DNA of 34,224 nt from an uncultured Lachnospiraceae bacterium (GTDB lineage: Bacteria; Bacillota_A; Clostridia; Lachnospirales; Lachnospiraceae), in assembly GCA_947175285.1 (NCBI GenBank), contig CAMWMM010000006.1, forward strand, positions 1 to 34,224, read 5' to 3'. The notes under the pieces are model-generated. The model saw only the letters and a list, made by a program, of their open reading frames with translations, had not been told where the DNA came from and did no database searches. Position numbers and translations under genes: made by a program. Of the stretch, positions 31,494 to 34,224 are shown piece by piece. Every line of letters starts with the position of its first letter. The first letter of the stretch is position 1.

Positions 31494-32381
31494 CTACTCT
31501 TCATCCTCGAAAATGTCACTATCTATTTTTTTCACCTTATATACATACTCGGTGCTTACTCCAAAATCATGCTCTATCATAAGCTGTGCAAGTTTCTGTC
31601 CATCAATAAGTATGATATGTCTTTCGTCTGCATACTGTTTGGCATCTGCTGAAAATTTGGCTGTTGTTACAAATAATCCTTTTGCATTCTTTTCCGGAAG
31701 CGCTCCACCAAATCTCTGTAATTCAGGTCTGCCGACTGTTTTATCCACATCAAATCTTTTAGCCTGAACATAAATTACATCAAATCCCAGTTTGTCCTGA
31801 TATACAATTCCATCTATGCCTTCATCTCTACTTCTTTGTGTCACTTCCCCTCTTCCATATCCCATTTTTTCCATCAACCCAACAACAAGTTTTTCAAAAA
31901 AATCCGGTGAATATTGATGAATTCTTGTAAGAAGCTCGTCTTTAAGAACTTTATTAAGTTCACTATGTACACGTTCCAATGTTTCCTGCGGTGTTTCATC
32001 ACTGTTATTTGTTGTAATATGCGCCTGCCCGCTATTCACTTCACCGTCTAAAAATTCCACAAATGAGGGAAATGTTCTAAGCGTGTCATTTGTTATTACA
32101 TCAACTGTATTTAAGATTCTCTTCCCTTCGTCTGTAATAACAAAATGCGCTCTCGATGGACTTTCTATCAATCCCGCTTTTTTTAGATATGTTCTACACC
32201 AACCAATACGATTACTAAAGATTGTCTGTCTTTCACTAGGCAGAAGTTCCGCAATATCGGTATCCGAAAGATTAAAATCTTGAATAACCTGTTTTTTTAC
32301 ATCAATGTAAGGATGCTCTTGCCCATCCGCCAACCCACGCAGGAATGATTTATACATTTCAAAATATTTTGGTACTGACAT
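31494..32381 (-). CDS. mrr: Mrr-type restriction endonuclease
   Basis: Protein of 295 residues with the complete Mrr layout: an N-terminal winged-helix Mrr_N domain (about 5-95; LPSERQTIFSNRIGWCRTYL, ITDEGKRIL) and a C-terminal PDDEXK Mrr_cat domain (about 155-285). Catalytic residues visible are D190 in DEGIDGIVY and the Q-x-K of VIYVQAKRF (Q206, K208), with a helix glutamate in FFEKLV. Mrr enzymes cut modified, typically methylated, DNA. The reading frame is intact, with AGGAGG ahead of the ATG. It stands upstream of the DUF1016 pseudogene in a region that otherwise shows decay. No methyltransferase is encoded nearby, as fits a modification-dependent enzyme. Confidence 0.92.
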   Translation of the reverse strand: MSVPKYFEMYKSFLRGLADGQEHPYIDVKKQVIQDFNLSDTDIAELLPSERQTIFSNRIGWCRTYLKKAGLIESPSRAHFVITDEGKRILNTVDVITNDTLRTFPSFVEFLDGEVNSGQAHITTNNSDETPQETLERVHSELNKVLKDELLTRIHQYSPDFFEKLVVGLMEKMGYGRGEVTQRSRDEGIDGIVYQDKLGFDVIYVQAKRFDVDKTVGRPELQRFGGALPEKNAKGLFVTTAKFSADAKQYADERHIILIDGQKLAQLMIEHDFGVSTEYVYKVKKIDSDIFEDEE

Positions 32382-32461
32382 TTTAGTTTCCTCCTATCAA
32401 TATTTTTCCTGATTCAAAATCACAAGCCTTCAGTTCAATCATGTGCCACTCTCTTCAAAAA

Positions 32462-32515
32462 TGCAATCTATTGCAAATTTCGAAGGTACTACATCAAAAA
32501 ATGCAGTTGATTGCA
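32462..32515. repeat. Paired palindromic repeats in the mrr leader
   Basis: TGCAATCTATTGCA (32462-32475) and TGCAGTTGATTGCA (32502-32515) are two copies of an inverted-repeat site, each preceded by an A-run (AAAAATGCA) and followed by TTGCAAA. They are exactly 40 bases apart, about four helical turns, and lie in the predicted mrr leader. This looks like a two-site operator. Confidence 0.55.
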
Positions 32516-32551
32516 AAACATAACAAAACACCTAAATTTAATCTCGTCAAC

Positions 32552-32581
32552 ATTATAACATGATATAACAGCGCATACCAA
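32552..32581 (-). promoter_or_regulatory. Candidate promoter for mrr
   Basis: On the minus strand TTGGTA (32576-32581) and TATAAT (32552-32557) are 18 bases apart. Transcription would start near 32545, about 30 bases ahead of the first palindromic repeat and some 165 bases from the start codon. Confidence 0.5.
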
Positions 32582-32606
32582 CCGCTCTTTCGGTCGGATG
32601 ACTATC

Positions 32607-32634
32607 TTGCATATGAGACTAAATATGATATGAT
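32607..32634 (+). promoter_or_regulatory. Candidate promoter for the lipoprotein gene
   Basis: TTGCAT (32607-32612) and TATGAT (32629-32634) are separated by 16 bases, about 36 bases ahead of the start codon. It is divergent from the mrr promoter. Confidence 0.4.
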
Positions 32635-32670
32635 TGTAACATAATAATTATGTATGGGAAGTGATTACTG

Positions 32671-33783
32671 ATGAAAAAAATGCAACGAAAAACAATCATG
32701 ATAACTTTACTGGCAGCAGCCTATATCGGAATAACTCTGTCAGGATGTGCCGCTGATGACAAAAATACAGATAACCAGAGTGCAGAGCAGGAGATTTTCA
32801 CGGCAGATATACAAACTCCTGAACCTGCGTCAGATGAGAGCGTGGTAAATGAAACTGTCGAATCTATAACAGATGAACCAGTTGTCGATGAAATTGCCGA
32901 AAATAATTCTGCTGCATCAAGTGAAACACCTACAAGCCTCACTGAAGCACAGAAATCTGCACTTAATTCTCAAGATTTGTATGGGCAGTTTTTGAGCGGC
33001 GATATTCCGGTAACTTTCAACAGTAATTACACTGAAAGCATTTACCTGGAACCAATCTTGGAAAATGGGAATTCCTATACATTGACGGAGTTAGGTGAAT
33101 GCGTGTCCGAATATTATTTTGATTCGAAATATATGGACAAAAAATCCTACGATTATATACAATATGCTTATGTGGAATGTCCCGACAGTTCGGATGTAAA
33201 TGACAAAAACCTGCTTGTAAAATTTGTGGGACTAAATATATATTACCCCGATGATGACAGTTATGCCGTTTTTATCATTACCGATGATAATGGTCAGTTA
33301 TATGTGACAGATGCATACGAATGTTGGGCAAGAAGCGAGACCACTGCGTATGCGAATGGAACTCTGAGCAGTTGGGGTTCAAATGGCGCCGAAGACCACA
33401 TTGTTACATTATCCGCCATCTACTCAAATGGAAGACAAACAACTATTTATGATACACATATTTTAGCCGGCTCACGCGCACGTTATATCGACTTTGATAT
33501 CTACAAGGATATATTTAACGAAAATATATGTTACACCTTTGTAGTATACATCTCTACAATCGGCGATGAAGACTTTTATCAGTACGGCATACTCGATTAC
33601 TGCTCCGAAGAAGAAAAGCCATTGTGCGAGACCTACATCAGCAGATGTCATGACGAAGCAGGCATTAACTGGGTTACTGATGAAGAACTAGAGAGCGCAA
33701 TACAACGTCGATGTAGTGCGCTCGGAATAGATTATAACATAACACAGGAGGAGGAAGAAGTTGTGTGGAATGATTTGCGGTAG
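32671..33783 (+). CDS. Uncharacterised lipoprotein
   Basis: Protein of 370 residues: lipoprotein signal with C26 in TLSGC, an acidic Thr/Ser/Glu/Val-rich linker to about residue 95 (with imperfect repeats of the ES-x-TDEPVVDE type), then a globular part. The first globular half has NSQDLYGQFLSGDIPVTF and SYTLTELGECVSEYYFDSK; the second half is beta-rich and ends in an acidic helix. Similar secreted proteins with a QF-x-x-GDIPV phrase occur in Lachnospiraceae, but I cannot name a family or function. A GGGAAG-type RBS lies about 11 bases ahead of the ATG. Confidence 0.8.
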   Translation: MKKMQRKTIMITLLAAAYIGITLSGCAADDKNTDNQSAEQEIFTADIQTPEPASDESVVNETVESITDEPVVDEIAENNSAASSETPTSLTEAQKSALNSQDLYGQFLSGDIPVTFNSNYTESIYLEPILENGNSYTLTELGECVSEYYFDSKYMDKKSYDYIQYAYVECPDSSDVNDKNLLVKFVGLNIYYPDDDSYAVFIITDDNGQLYVTDAYECWARSETTAYANGTLSSWGSNGAEDHIVTLSAIYSNGRQTTIYDTHILAGSRARYIDFDIYKDIFNENICYTFVVYISTIGDEDFYQYGILDYCSEEEKPLCETYISRCHDEAGINWVTDEELESAIQRRCSALGIDYNITQEEEEVVWNDLR

Positions 33784-33811
33784 AATTTTTACTTAAAACA
33801 AAGCATTCCGA

Positions 33812-34224
33812 TTATTTTCCAGAAGATTGAAATTGCTCCCTCGCCGCCTCAAACAGATTATGAAGGTACGGGTACTCCCATTGCTCCGCACCTACGTTGG
33901 GGGGTGCGTCATCACCCCAGCCCATGCCCGGCTCGCCGCCGTAATCAGTGAAGCTTGCCGCCATATAACGAACGGTATTCACCAGCACAGTGTTCGGCTC
34001 CTGCTCACGCACACCGATTACTTCCGCCATATTATCTTTGCCAAATTTGAAGAAATCCACATACTCAATAATTTCTTCTCCCGTATCATACTCAAAGTAG
34101 TACCCATATAAATCGCAGCCATCCTCCATATGAAACTTTTCAAAAGTGAGGTTCGACACTCTTCCCGGGCAAAGTTCTTCGCTGCACCGTATCGCCTCCG
34201 CCTGAAATGCTTCCCAATCCTCCG
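33812..34224 (-). CDS. Uncharacterised protein (partial, N-terminus beyond the right edge)
   Basis: The frame is open to the window edge: 21 sense codons (starting E-D-W-E-A-F-Q-A-E) precede the internal GTG at 34159, and no RBS marks that GTG, so the gene most likely starts outside the window. At least 136 residues are visible. The segment FEYDTGEEIIEYVDFFKFGK and the Gly/Trp/Pro-rich FTDYGGEPGMGWGDDAPPNV are distinctive but not tied to a family I know. The sequence is more GC-rich than the accessory genes to its left. Convergent with the lipoprotein gene, 28 bases apart. Confidence 0.75.
   Translation of the reverse strand, partial: EDWEAFQAEAIRCSEELCPGRVSNLTFEKFHMEDGCDLYGYYFEYDTGEEIIEYVDFFKFGKDNMAEVIGVREQEPNTVLVNTVRYMAASFTDYGGEPGMGWGDDAPPNVGAEQWEYPYLHNLFEAAREQFQSSGK

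Noticed and set aside
32462..32515. CRISPR-like repeat pair
   Set aside because: Only two short imperfect copies, themselves palindromic, with no cas genes nearby; an operator pair fits better.

Overview
The window looks like a low-GC Gram-positive Clostridia chromosome, most likely Lachnospiraceae. This is an inference from lipobox lipoproteins, strong GGAGG-type ribosome binding sites, an AgrA/AgrC-type LytTR/GHKL pair, an anaerobic-type (CbiK/CbiB/CbiP) cobalamin gene set and AT-rich sigma-A promoters. No rRNA or tRNA gene, CRISPR array, insertion sequence or replication origin was found.

Region 1 (about 1-12700, minus strand) is one long cobalamin operon. A good promoter (12673-12700) leads into a clear cobalamin riboswitch (12462-12654) and an intrinsic terminator (12306-12348). 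Then follow: a lipoprotein-anchored CbiK cobaltochelatase, a two-domain (NEAT-like?) lipoprotein, a FecBCD/BtuFCD-type ABC transporter (binding protein, permease, ATPase), then CobQ/CbiP, CobT, CobU, CobS, a short second CobU-like protein, an alpha-ribazole-phosphatase-like CobC, CbiB and a CobD-like PLP decarboxylase. Together they cover metal/tetrapyrrole or corrinoid capture and the late steps: amidation, aminopropanol-phosphate synthesis and attachment, nucleotide-loop assembly. The corrin-ring methylases are not in view. The operon runs off the left edge.

Region 2 (12716-18253) is mostly housekeeping and redox: a protein resembling the B12-dependent methionine synthase activation domain, a DUF234-type ATPase, an MBL-fold hydrolase, a flavodoxin-like oxidoreductase with an Isf-like cysteine motif, a nitroreductase and an iron-containing alcohol dehydrogenase.

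Region 3 (18329-27571) holds envelope and signalling genes: a DUF1189-like membrane protein, several unrelated lipoproteins, a LytTR response regulator/GHKL histidine kinase operon preceded by a cloverleaf-like structured leader, small membrane proteins and a small XRE regulator with a palindromic site upstream. It also contains an unlisted small antitoxin gene followed by an internally deleted ParE/RelE-type toxin remnant, and a stray copy of the last codons of another gene in the window.

Region 4 (27809-34224) is accessory and partly decaying: an XRE regulator whose C-terminus resembles FliG_C, a lipoprotein gene interrupted by an in-frame TAA, a small ADP-ribosyltransferase-like protein with an altered STS motif, a DUF1016 (YhcG) nuclease gene broken by two in-frame TGA codons, and an intact Mrr-type restriction endonuclease with paired repeats in its leader. 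The window ends with another lipoprotein and a gene cut by the right edge. Where I moved a start codon, it was to the site with the best ribosome binding site, as stated in each entry.
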